Origin: Francisellaceae bacterium
GTDB lineage: Bacteria > Pseudomonadota > Gammaproteobacteria > Berkiellales > Berkiellaceae
DNA: 16,948 bases
Reading direction: 5' to 3'
Assembly: GCA_023266415.1 (NCBI GenBank)
Contig: JAHFQG010000013.1
Span: 1 to 16,948, forward strand
In this document: piece by piece, positions 1 through 6,709 of the stretch
Layout of the letters: every line of letters begins with the position of its first letter
Numbering within the stretch: position 1 is the stretch's first letter
The notes under the pieces: generated by a model
The model's database searches: none
The model's input: the letters and a program-made list of their open reading frames with translations, nothing else
Told to the model about the DNA's origin: nothing
Made by a program: the position numbers and the translations under genes

Positions 1-1
1 G

Positions 2-98
2 CTCCTGTCACCCCAGCGCACTTTTCTGTCACCCCAGCGCAGGCTGGGGTCCAGAAGACTGATATTCGGACTGGATGCCAGTTTTCACTGGCATGACA
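2..98. repeat. Intergenic hairpin repeat, copy A
   Basis: This 97-bp element matches 1947-2043 without gaps, with seven differences by eye. It contains two stem-loops: CCCCAGC/GCTGGGG (32-38 and 43-49) and TGCCAGT/ACTGGCA (76-82 and 87-93). A half-unit TGTCACCCCAGC occurs at 6-17 and again at 27-38. The left edge of the window may cut the element. It resembles the short 'tgtca-cccc-agc' palindromic repeats scattered between genes in many host-associated proteobacteria; that family link is from memory. No protein-coding content is apparent. Confidence 0.85.
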
Positions 99-111
99 TT
101 CAGAATGCCTG

Positions 112-161
112 ATTCATGCAACAAGGCTGCTTCGCATTGCTAAGGCATGCAATGCTTGTTG
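112..161. repeat. Nested inverted repeat with a 16-bp end shared with 7954-7969
   Basis: An outer pair CAACAAG/CTTGTTG (119-125 and 155-161) encloses an inner pair GCATTGC/GCAATGC (134-140 and 149-155, sharing one base). Bases 112-127 are the exact reverse complement of 7954-7969. The core 'ttgttgcat' resembles terminal sequences of some IS5-type elements, but no transposase is visible at either place, so it may be a relic end or a small non-autonomous repeat. Confidence 0.5.
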
Positions 162-191
162 ATATTTGGCCATACAGTTTAATTCTTTGCA

Positions 192-608
192 TTATGGCAG
201 CCTGCTAATAACGTTATCTACAACGAATTGATAAGCTTCTTCAAAATTCCAATGCAATTTCGATGGCAATAAAACACTCATATCCATATGAAAGTCACGA
301 TGATCCTTTTTAAGATCAAGATTCTTTAAAAATTCTTCGCCTGTGATCTTCACATCGTTATAAGCGCAATACTGATGAAAAACATAAAAAACTCGATTCA
401 AGTTAACTAACTTCCTATCTACCACATACCATACATCAAACAAACCCCGTCCTTTGCGACGCTGATAAAGAGCACGTAACTTAGTCGCCATCAGCTCATC
501 CATTTCATAAGTAACGATATCAGCTGTCCCTTTGAACTAAGCTGAATCCATAGAGAAAGGCACTGTTTTTAAAGGTAATACCTGAAAGTGCTCTGTTGTG
601 TCTAGCAT
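192..608 (-). pseudogene. AbiEii/AbiGii-type nucleotidyltransferase toxin, 3' remnant with in-frame stop
   Basis: Only the C-terminal part of an AbiEii-type toxin is present. In intact type IV abortive-infection/toxin-antitoxin pairs this protein is a nucleotidyltransferase controlled by AbiEi. The visible reading frame contains TYEMDELMATKLRALYQ and then RRKGRGLFDVWY, which fit the family's conserved block before the C-terminal helices. Reading upstream in the same frame gives TTEHFQVLPLKTVPFSMDSA, then a TAG at 537-539 (complement), then FKGTADIVTYE. The family normally has an aromatic residue, often Trp, at the stop, so TAG probably arose from TGG. Farther upstream the frame closes at a second stop (612-614). 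The catalytic N-terminal half and an AbiEi partner are not seen. The longest uninterrupted frame starts at 503 and would give 103 residues, too short to be catalytic. Confidence 0.75.
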
Positions 609-741
609 GTCCTAAAAGTGTCATATTTCGTGATTTTAAGGACATGGTAAGCTTATTTTGAATAAGCCCATTATTATCGAAAACAGCATTAATCGATAAT
701 AACATTATTTCGAAGGTACGCATGTCTAGAATCCTTGATTC
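609..741. repeat. Cluster of short perfect inverted repeats
   Basis: Four inverted repeats lie in series. GTCCTAAAA (609-617) pairs imperfectly with TTTTAAGGAC (637-646). GCTTATT/AATAAGC (651-657 and 661-667) has a 3-nt loop. TTATTATCGA/TCGATAATAA (671-680 and 693-702) is a perfect 10-bp stem. GAATC/GATTC (729-733 and 737-741) is short. The segment lies just upstream of the AbiEii remnant and has no convincing gene. It could be an old repeat, a structured RNA or chance in AT-rich DNA. The rest of the interval to 856 holds only a small CTCGT/ACGAG hairpin at 804-816. Confidence 0.45.
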
Positions 742-856
742 GACTGAGTTTTTACAAAACGGGTCTTGAGGTTCGTTATTGGGGCGAAGAATAGGTGCAT
801 GCGCTCGTAGCACGAGAATTTTACTATAACATGGGCAATTTTCTATTGTGTCGCAC

Positions 857-884
857 TTGACTATTTAGTATACAAGCATATAAT
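857..884 (+). promoter_or_regulatory. Sigma70-like promoter for the SRPBCC-marR operon, with a possible operator
   Basis: TTGACT (857-862) and TATAAT (879-884) are separated by 16 bp, close to consensus, and would start transcription near 891, about 20 nt before the first ATG. An imperfect inverted repeat, CTTG...CAAG (856-859 and 873-876), includes a GTATAC palindrome (868-873) and overlaps the spacer. Because the second gene of the operon encodes a MarR-type repressor, this is a reasonable candidate autoregulatory operator. The operator part is inference. Confidence 0.65.
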
Positions 885-910
885 ATAAGCAAATACTGGT
901 GGAGGTGTAT

Positions 911-1336
911 ATGTGGACAAGAACCTATAGCAAGATCTTTCAGGGCATTAGCTCTGAGGATATCTGGCGCATTTGGATAGACGTAGATAGCTGGCCAACT
1001 TGGCACGATGATTTGGATTACTGTAGGCTTGAGGGTGACTTCAAAGTTGGTAACCATTTCATGTTAAAACCCAAGGGCGTCAACCCTGTTAAAATCGTTT
1101 TGACAGACATTAATGAAGGGCACTATTTTACCGATTGCACTTCATTCTTCGGCGCCAAAATGTATGATACCCATGCAATGATCGACACAGCGGATGGATT
1201 AAAATTAACGAATAAACTGGTGGTGACTGGTCCGTTAAAATGGCTTTGGATCAAACTTGTGGCACAAAATGTTGCTGATACCACCCCAGAGGAAATGGAA
1301 AACTTAGTAAAGCTTGCCAGAGGCAGCAATGTCTGA
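911..1336 (+). CDS. SRPBCC (START-like/polyketide cyclase) superfamily protein
   Basis: The product is 141 residues from ATG 911. I prefer this start to GTG 899 because GGTGGAGG (898-905) is a strong ribosome-binding site 5 nt before the ATG. The N-terminal pattern 'DIWRIWIDVDSWPTWHDDLDYCRLEG' split over residues about 15-40 is the usual SRPBCC opening, in which a helix is followed by 'D...W..W...v'. It continues with strands around GDFKVGNHFML and an amphipathic C-terminal helix. Such proteins bind hydrophobic ligands in a cavity, and the substrate here cannot be told. It overlaps the downstream marR-type gene by 8 nt, so the two are probably co-translated. The regulator may sense a ligand linked to this protein, which is an inference from the pairing. 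There is no signal peptide, so it should be cytoplasmic. Confidence 0.75.
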   Translation: MWTRTYSKIFQGISSEDIWRIWIDVDSWPTWHDDLDYCRLEGDFKVGNHFMLKPKGVNPVKIVLTDINEGHYFTDCTSFFGAKMYDTHAMIDTADGLKLTNKLVVTGPLKWLWIKLVAQNVADTTPEEMENLVKLARGSNV

Positions 1337-1790
1337 TTTACCTTTTAGCTTTGACACCCCTGAAGAGAGCCCGGGGTTTCTGCTCTGGCAAACAACGATG
1401 GTATGGCAACGAAAGATTAAAAGGGCTTTAGAGCCTCATGATATATCCCATGCCCAGTTTGTCATTATGATGACTTTGATGTGGTTTGAAGCTCATCACT
1501 ATGACACGACTCAAATCCTCATCGTGAACTGGTCCAAGCTTGATAAGATGACTGTTTCAAAATCGCTAAGAAAATTGGCGGCACTTGGTTGCGTTAATCG
1601 CATTGAACATGCAATAGATACGCGTGCCAAGCGTGTTTCTCTAACCGAAAAAGGTAAAGAGATGGTGCGCGCCTTAGTCCCTATTGTAGAAGGCATTGAT
1701 AGTACCTTTTTTGGTAAAACATCTGATAAGGAGCAAATAAATCTTATTCAAATTTTGACGAAATTAATCGCAGGTACCACCGATAAATAA
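1329..1790 (+). CDS. MarR-family winged-helix transcriptional regulator
   Basis: The product is 153 residues from ATG 1329, which follows AGAGG (1319-1323) by 5 nt and overlaps the preceding gene by 8 nt. An in-frame TTG at 1314 is less likely. The middle of the protein has a MarR-type winged helix. The helix-turn-helix spans about residues 65-90 (NWSKLDKMTVSKSLRKLAALG), and the wing is near IDTRAKRVSLTEKGKEMV, which matches the family's 'D.R.k...LT.kG' signature. Helices at both ends should form the dimer interface. These proteins usually repress their own operon and release DNA when a small aromatic or phenolic ligand binds or a cysteine is oxidised. The ligand is unknown. The two-gene operon is likely autoregulated at the promoter at 857-884. 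Confidence 0.85.
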   Translation: MSDLPFSFDTPEESPGFLLWQTTMVWQRKIKRALEPHDISHAQFVIMMTLMWFEAHHYDTTQILIVNWSKLDKMTVSKSLRKLAALGCVNRIEHAIDTRAKRVSLTEKGKEMVRALVPIVEGIDSTFFGKTSDKEQINLIQILTKLIAGTTDK

Positions 1791-1910
1791 GGCTGCTGTT
1801 TATTCAAATAAATTGATAAAAGAAGGCATAGGGTTCTTTCATTGGGAAACATGTCATCATCAGGGGCCAAGAACAAGCGGTAACCGAGCGAGTATATGCT
1901 AATCAAGGGA

Positions 1911-1940
1911 GGACTGGATACCAGCTTTCGCTGGTATGAC
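1911..1940. repeat. Short hairpin unit of the same repeat family
   Basis: GGACTGGAT is followed by ATACCAGC/GCTGGTAT (1918-1925 and 1930-1937) and then GAC. It matches the second stem-loop of copies A and B, but a G-C pair in those copies is an A-T pair here, so the pairing is kept. It lies 6 bp before copy B. Confidence 0.75.
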
Positions 1941-1946
1941 AAAGCT

Positions 1947-2043
1947 CTCCTGTCACCCCAGCGCACTTTTCTGTCACCCCAGCAAAAGCTGGGGTCCAGA
2001 AGACCGATATTCGGACTGGATGCCAGCTTCCGCTGGCATGACA
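1947..2043. repeat. Intergenic hairpin repeat, copy B
   Basis: This is the second full copy of the 97-bp element at 2-98, in the same orientation. Stems are CCCCAGC/GCTGGGG (1977-1983 and 1988-1994) and TGCCAGC/GCTGGCA (2021-2027 and 2032-2038). Of the seven differences from copy A, three fall in loop 1, one between the stems, one in loop 2, and two are opposite each other in stem 2, changing a T-A pair to C-G. Confidence 0.88.
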
Positions 2044-2103
2044 CGGGATGTCACCCCAGCACAGGGGGTAGGGTCTAGTCATGACAATAGGTCATGATTT
2101 TAA

Positions 2104-2135
2104 CAAAAATATTTTATAACTCGTGAGCAGTTATA
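2104..2135 (-). terminator. Weak terminator-like hairpin after the alpha/beta hydrolase gene
   Basis: On the minus strand TATAACT/AGTTATA (stem arms at 2129-2135 and 2115-2121, 7-nt loop) is followed by AAATATTTTT. It begins 8 bp past the hydrolase stop codon. The stem is AT-rich and the T-run short, so termination may be weak. Confidence 0.4.
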
Positions 2136-2142
2136 TCGAGCC

Positions 2143-2979
2143 TTAAATTTTTAGCCATTTTATTAACTCAATATCAAAATTCTCAGATTCTTCAAATTGA
2201 GGTGTATGACTGCTTTTTTCAAAAATTCGGACAGTGAGATTTGAAGCATAATCACGATATGCTTCCCACAAATGAGGAGGATTAAAATAATCGTAACGAC
2301 CCAACGCAAGAAATATAGGACATTTAATTGCACTTAAAGCTTGAACAACATTATAGTTTACAAACATAGAGCCCCATATTACTTCGGAACCTATGGAATT
2401 TACCTCTACATTATCCCAAAGTTTGGATGCGTCAAATTTATAGTCGTACCAAAGCTTGGGTCCAAAAGCAAGCATACGCCTTACAAACGATTGACTGTCG
2501 TTTTCAATAAAATTCTGCATACTGCTCTCAAATGCAGTTTTCCTTTCTGGACATACTGATTCTTCAAAATACCTATCAGCCTCTTTGTAAGTTTTATGAC
2601 CAACTAGGGGGCTTGAAGCGATCAGGACAAGATGGCTCACTTTGCTGGGGAAATGGTTCGCATATCCCAAAACTATTAAGGCATGAATTGAATGCCCAAT
2701 AAGGATAATTTTATCAGCACTCAAAGATGCACGTATTACTTCAATGTCATGAACTATTTTATCGAAAATAAAATCTGATTTCACATGGCTTGGGTGATTA
2801 GGAGTAAAACCACGGGTATCAGTATAAATCAGTTTCAAATGCTTTGTGAGGTTATCCGAAAAAGTACGCGGATAATATTTGTGACTACCAAGCACAATGA
2901 CAGTCGGCCCATTACCGCTCACTAAAGCTTTTAATAAAAAATTATCAATTTTAAATTCAAGTACTTTAGAAGTACGCAT
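2143..2979 (-). CDS. Alpha/beta-hydrolase fold protein (possible esterase)
   Basis: The 278-residue product has the full catalytic set of the alpha/beta-hydrolase fold: nucleophile Ser97 in GHSIHA, Asp230 in GRYDYF and His258 in KSSHTPQ. The usual last glycine of the G-x-S-x-G elbow is His here, a variant I recall from other members of this superfamily. There is no signal peptide, so it should be cytoplasmic. The start ATG lies 14 nt after the S9 peptidase stop, so this is probably the last gene of the bioB-bioC-S9 transcription unit. BioC-type pathways need an esterase to cleave pimeloyl-ACP methyl ester (BioH or an analogue), and this protein is a candidate by position only. The gene is visibly more AT-rich than its neighbours, which could mean later acquisition. 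Otherwise a general carboxylesterase or peptidase-like role is possible. Confidence 0.75.
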   Translation of the reverse strand: MRTSKVLEFKIDNFLLKALVSGNGPTVIVLGSHKYYPRTFSDNLTKHLKLIYTDTRGFTPNHPSHVKSDFIFDKIVHDIEVIRASLSADKIILIGHSIHALIVLGYANHFPSKVSHLVLIASSPLVGHKTYKEADRYFEESVCPERKTAFESSMQNFIENDSQSFVRRMLAFGPKLWYDYKFDASKLWDNVEVNSIGSEVIWGSMFVNYNVVQALSAIKCPIFLALGRYDYFNPPHLWEAYRDYASNLTVRIFEKSSHTPQFEESENFDIELIKWLKI

Positions 2980-2993
2980 CTCTTGAACCTTTG

Positions 2994-4868
2994 TTATAAG
3001 TATTTTTTAAACCATGCCACCATTTTATCCTGATAATCTTTATCAGCTTCTGGGGTCATTAAACGATGTCCATGCCCCGGATAAATCCATAATTCCACCG
3101 GTTTTTCTTGTACCAGTAAGGCACTATACAGTTCTTCACTTTGAGATAAAGGCACAATAGTATCAACATCTCCATGAACCAACAACAAAGGCGTTTGGAT
3201 TTTAGACGCATGAAATAAAGGCGAGCGATCTCGATAAGCTTTCATTTCATGATAATCAGGTTTCGCCGCAATATAATCTTGTAACCATTGAATGTTATCT
3301 GTCAAACTTGACATGCTGATTGCATTATAAACCCCAGCCCCAGCCACCGCAGCCTTAAATCGGTTGGTTTGACTGACAATCCAAGCAGTTTGATATCCCC
3401 CGTAGCTCCATCCTACAACCCCCAATCGATTGGGATCAGCCCACCCTTCGGCCACCACTTTATCCACTCCCTGCAGGATATCTCGGTAATCTATTCCACC
3501 AATATCCCCCACCACTGAACGACGAAACTTGGCCCCATACCCACTGGAGCCATGCACGTTTACTTGCAAAACTGCATAACCAGCGCCTATTAATGCTCCT
3601 ACTTCCCGACTGGGGGTCCCTAAGAAATATTGGCTAAAAACGCCCATAGGACCCCCATGAATTTGCACAATCAGCGGATAGGGTTTCTGGCCGATTTTGG
3701 GCAAAATTAACAACGCTTCCACCGTATCTCCTTCGGGAGAAATCCAAGACATCACCTCGGCAGAACCTTGATGTGGCAAAGCCACATTCCAAGCGGAAAG
3801 GGCTTTGGGTGCAAAAGTTTGGATTGAACTGAGATAGGCTTCTGGCGGTGCATCAAAACCTTCAAATGAAAATCCCATCCACTGCCCATTCGCACTTAAA
3901 GACGGGGCAGTAATGACCCCTATTCGATCATCCCACCAAGAGGGCTTTCCCGTCGCAACGGATACTCGCCCAATGCGTTTGTAAGTACCTTCACTTTCAT
4001 AAAACAGAATTGTATCCTCATCTTGCCAACCGATTAAATCCAGATGCCAAAGGCCGGGATACGCATCGGGCGTTTGCAAATGTGCAACCACCTGCCCGGT
4101 GGTGCGATCGAGCACACGAATTTCTGCATCCAGAAAAAATTGTCCACTTTTTTCATACACACACGCGACATAACGCCCAGAGGGGGATATTTTGGGTCCT
4201 ACATACCGCCCTTTGTCTAACACCCGCCGCTTTTGTGTTGGAACATCGATCTCGTGGAGCACAGTCTGCAGCCCTGTATTCCATTGCTCCTCGGAATCTA
4301 GTTTACTGACATATGTGAGATGTTGGCTGTCTTTGCCCCAATCGACCCCTGCGAACCCCCGAAACGAACCTAAATGCTCATCAGGAGTACTTAATTTTTG
4401 GCGTTGTACTTGCCCTGTTTTATCCCAAGATAGCACCCAGAGTTCTAAACGCGTTCTACGTTCTTTTTTGGAGTAGCTGACTTGAGAAATTTCTGGTGAT
4501 TCTTGAACATACGCCAAATAAGTCCCATCTGGAGACCAAGCTTGCCAAACAATTGGGGTAGATTGATGGTGCAGCGGCGTCAACTTCCCTGCGGTGTGCA
4601 ACCACAACCCACCAGGAATTAAAGTTATAAAACTGAATTGTTTTCCATCTGGATGCCAACTGGCCGAACCTATATGTGGAAAATCTTTGGGGGGGGCAAT
4701 CAGGTTCAGTGAACCTGTCCATAAAAACAGTTGTGCATCAGGGAATTGGGTGGTAATGAGGGCTTGTTTCCCTGAGGGATGGACAGCTATTCCGTTGGGT
4801 GCCACAAAAGTTTGAGCCATGATACTGCCTCCCCACAACAACAGAATATACGTTAAGATACGTGACAT
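2994..4868 (-). CDS. S9 (prolyl oligopeptidase family) serine peptidase, probably exported
   Basis: The 624-residue product starts at ATG 4868, preceded by GGGAG. An upstream in-frame ATG at 4901 would add 11 residues in front of a good signal peptide, so it is less likely. Residues 1 to about 18 (MSR then a hydrophobic stretch ending SIMAQ) look like a Sec signal. The N-terminal half has beta-propeller-like repeats of the TolB/DPP type (WHPDGKQ, WSPDGTYLAYV, ISPSGRYVA). The C-terminal catalytic domain carries Ser488 in GWSYGGY, Asp569 in GDVDTIVP and His601 in PGHGHRL, the usual order of the family. It should cleave oligopeptides or acyl-peptides in the periplasm. The gene overlaps the end of bioC by 16 nt, which suggests translational coupling, although the functional link to biotin is unclear. 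Confidence 0.88.
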   Translation of the reverse strand: MSRILTYILLLWGGSIMAQTFVAPNGIAVHPSGKQALITTQFPDAQLFLWTGSLNLIAPPKDFPHIGSASWHPDGKQFSFITLIPGGLWLHTAGKLTPLHHQSTPIVWQAWSPDGTYLAYVQESPEISQVSYSKKERRTRLELWVLSWDKTGQVQRQKLSTPDEHLGSFRGFAGVDWGKDSQHLTYVSKLDSEEQWNTGLQTVLHEIDVPTQKRRVLDKGRYVGPKISPSGRYVACVYEKSGQFFLDAEIRVLDRTTGQVVAHLQTPDAYPGLWHLDLIGWQDEDTILFYESEGTYKRIGRVSVATGKPSWWDDRIGVITAPSLSANGQWMGFSFEGFDAPPEAYLSSIQTFAPKALSAWNVALPHQGSAEVMSWISPEGDTVEALLILPKIGQKPYPLIVQIHGGPMGVFSQYFLGTPSREVGALIGAGYAVLQVNVHGSSGYGAKFRRSVVGDIGGIDYRDILQGVDKVVAEGWADPNRLGVVGWSYGGYQTAWIVSQTNRFKAAVAGAGVYNAISMSSLTDNIQWLQDYIAAKPDYHEMKAYRDRSPLFHASKIQTPLLLVHGDVDTIVPLSQSEELYSALLVQEKPVELWIYPGHGHRLMTPEADKDYQDKMVAWFKKYL

Positions 4869-5665
4869 ATTACTCCCGCTTTGCTCAGGGTACCTCGCCA
4901 AGCAATCCCATACAATACTTCATAGGTCATCGGATAAGGCCCATGGGGGAGACGATAGCGGTTTAAGTTTGCCAAGAATGTTTGAAACCGCTGTTTTCCC
5001 ATTAAATGCCGTGGCCGTTCAGGATGGCGATTTTGGGCTCCAATGCCTTTTAAATCATGGAGCGCTGCGTAGGGATCTGAATATTCGATGGTTAAAATTT
5101 CGGTGTCCATTACAGGATCTTGGTATTGGAGGTAGGCCAGTGCGTCTCCAAAATCATGCATATCTGCGAAAGTGTGCACATGAGGTAAGTTATCTACCTC
5201 AGACCAGCTGTTTTTGATTTCTTTCAAAGTATCTGGCCCAAAGGTAGAAAACAACAGGAGCCCTTTGGGTTTGAGAAGTCGCTGACATTCTTTAAGTACG
5301 TCTCGCAGATTAGAGCACCATTGAAAGACGGCATTGCAAAAAATGAGATCAAAGCTTTCGGTGGCAAAGCTCATTTTATGAGCGTCCAAGCACACGGCCG
5401 TTTTTGCACGTTTTTTATGTTGTGCTATTTGAAGCATGTTCAACGATAAATCGGCTGTGACCACCATGGCATGAGGGTATTGTTGAGTTAATTTTTCAGA
5501 AAAATACCCAGTTCCCCCCCCCAAATCACAAATATGCAGAGGCGAAAAACGCAGGTATTCTAAGCGAGAAAATAGGCGATGGCCTACTTCTTGTTGCACA
5601 AAAGCAGAAGTATCGTAGGTTTTAGAAGCTTTCGAAAAGCCTGCCTGGATATCATTCAAAAACAT
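4853..5665 (-). CDS. bioC: Malonyl-[acyl-carrier protein] O-methyltransferase BioC
   Basis: BioC methylates the free carboxyl of malonyl-ACP with S-adenosylmethionine so that the fatty-acid synthesis enzymes can build the pimelate moiety of biotin. The 270-residue product, counted from ATG 5665, begins with the family's 'F.kas..Yd..a..Q..v' pattern (FSKASKTYD). It has the SAM-binding glycine loop DLGGGTGYF (47-55), a post-I Asp (ADLS), and the BioC-typical FSTFGPDTLKE followed by HVHTFADMHDFGDAL. A TTG at 5683 would add six residues but has no ribosome-binding site, whereas GAGAGAG precedes 5665. It follows bioB by 44 nt. Length is slightly above the E. coli enzyme. No bioF, bioD, bioA or bioH is in this window. 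Its end overlaps the S9 peptidase gene. Confidence 0.9.
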   Translation of the reverse strand: MFLNDIQAGFSKASKTYDTSAFVQQEVGHRLFSRLEYLRFSPLHICDLGGGTGYFSEKLTQQYPHAMVVTADLSLNMLQIAQHKKRAKTAVCLDAHKMSFATESFDLIFCNAVFQWCSNLRDVLKECQRLLKPKGLLLFSTFGPDTLKEIKNSWSEVDNLPHVHTFADMHDFGDALAYLQYQDPVMDTEILTIEYSDPYAALHDLKGIGAQNRHPERPRHLMGKQRFQTFLANLNRYRLPHGPYPMTYEVLYGIAWRGTLSKAGVICHVS

Positions 5666-5685
5666 GCAGGGGATCTCTCTCAATT

Positions 5686-5714
5686 AAAAATTTTGCCTGA
5701 ATAACAAATTCAGG
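5686..5714 (-). terminator. Hairpin straddling the bioB stop (weak terminator or attenuator)
   Basis: On the minus strand CCTGAAT (5714-5708), loop TTGTT, ATTCAGG (5702-5696) forms a perfect 7-bp stem, followed by C, four A and five T (5690-5686). It includes the bioB stop codon and lies between bioB and bioC. It could reduce bioC expression relative to bioB or protect the bioB message end. Confidence 0.4.
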
Positions 5715-6681
5715 TGGATAATGCGGCTTCAGCTTCTGTTATATTGCAAGAGAAGCCCAATTTAGACAGGAGTTCTTGGTCGTGGTCGGGAGAGCAATTT
5801 TGTCGGGTTAATAACTTATTGCCTACAAAGATAGAATTCGCCCCTGCCAAAAAACAGAGTGCTTGGGTTTCATCGGACATACTCAAGCGATGACCCGACA
5901 AGCGGATGCGGCTTAGGGGCATCATGATACGAGCACAGGCCACGATGCGTACGAATTCGAAGGGATCGACGGGGGGTTGGTTGGCAAAAGGGGTTCCCGG
6001 GGTAGGAATGAGTTGATTAATGGGTACACTTCGAGGGTGAGAGGGGAGGTTAGCAATTTGTTGCAGCAGCTTGAGGCGATCGGCCACGGTTTCCCCCATA
6101 CCCAAAATACCCCCACAGCAAGTATTGAGTCCAGCTTCATGAACATGTTGGAGGGTTTGGAGCCGATCCTCATAGGTACGGGTGGTGATGATTTCGGCGT
6201 AATAATCGGGAGAGGTATCGAGGTTATGATTGTAAAAATCCAACCCTGCTTCTTTAAGCTCGGTGCATTGTTCTGGGGTGAGCATCCCCATGGTGAGGCA
6301 AGATTCAAACCCATGGGCTTTAACGGTTTTAATGAGAGGGATTACTTTTTCCATAAACCGACGAGAAGGCCGGCGAATACTGGCGGCCATACAAAAACGA
6401 ACCGCGCCTTGGGCCTTAGCGCTTTCTAACGCGGGGAGTAAATCTTTTTCTTCAAAAAATTGCTCCAGAGTCACATCGGTATGATAATGCACGCTTTGGG
6501 GGCAATATTTACAATCTTCTGGGCAAGCGCCGGTTTGAATATTATATAATTGGCACAGTTCCATATCATGGGGGTTGAAGTGTTGTCGAAGCACTTGTTG
6601 TGCTTCAAATAATAGGTCAGAAAAGGGGCGTTTATATAAAGCCCAACAGTCTTCTAACGACCAATTGTGTCGCGTTGGCAT
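5710..6681 (-). CDS. bioB: Biotin synthase BioB
   Basis: BioB is the radical-SAM enzyme that inserts sulphur into dethiobiotin, the last step of biotin synthesis. The 323-residue product from ATG 6681 has the radical-SAM cluster motif CPEDCKYC (Cys53, 57, 60). The [2Fe-2S] ligands are Cys97, Cys128, Cys188 and Arg260, at the same numbers as in E. coli as I recall them. YNIQTGACPED and GGILGMGE are further family signatures. A longer open frame begins at 6831, but its first 50 residues are not BioB-like and run through the divergent comF start, so I reject them. bioB is the first gene of the minus-strand run and is divergent from comF, with 46 bp between the starts. The ribosome-binding site is weak. 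Confidence 0.96.
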   Translation of the reverse strand: MPTRHNWSLEDCWALYKRPFSDLLFEAQQVLRQHFNPHDMELCQLYNIQTGACPEDCKYCPQSVHYHTDVTLEQFFEEKDLLPALESAKAQGAVRFCMAASIRRPSRRFMEKVIPLIKTVKAHGFESCLTMGMLTPEQCTELKEAGLDFYNHNLDTSPDYYAEIITTRTYEDRLQTLQHVHEAGLNTCCGGILGMGETVADRLKLLQQIANLPSHPRSVPINQLIPTPGTPFANQPPVDPFEFVRIVACARIMMPLSRIRLSGHRLSMSDETQALCFLAGANSIFVGNKLLTRQNCSPDHDQELLSKLGFSCNITEAEAALST

Positions 6682-6703
6682 AGGGGGTTCCCAAAAGAAG
6701 ATG

Positions 6704-6709
6704 ATTATA
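6704..6709 (-). promoter_or_regulatory. Possible -10 element for bioB
   Basis: TATAAT on the minus strand, 22 nt before the bioB ATG, would give a leader of about 15 nt. I could not find a convincing -35 at 16-18 bp; a TTGAAG lies 22 bp away. No clear BirA-type operator was recognised. Confidence 0.35.

Larger units (their letters stand above)
1791..2142. other. Gene-free interval with hairpin repeats
   Basis: This 352-bp stretch between the convergent marR-type and alpha/beta-hydrolase genes has no supported coding region. It holds a short hairpin unit (1911-1940), repeat copy B (1947-2043), a decayed half-unit beginning TGTCACCCCAGC at 2049 that runs into TCATGAC/GTCATGA (2079-2085 and 2091-2097), and a terminator-like hairpin (2115-2135). 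Open frames here on both strands simply follow the repeats. Confidence 0.7.

Noticed and set aside
520..813. 97-residue minus-strand open frame
   Set aside because: Its last part reads the AbiEii remnant in the wrong frame, and the rest has no recognisable motif and runs through stacked inverted repeats.
1748..2078. Overlapping open frames on both strands in the repeat block
   Set aside because: They are translations of palindromic repeats and appear on both strands for that reason.
4010..4815. Several plus-strand open frames antisense to the S9 peptidase gene
   Set aside because: They are explained by composition opposite a clear coding gene and show no family features.
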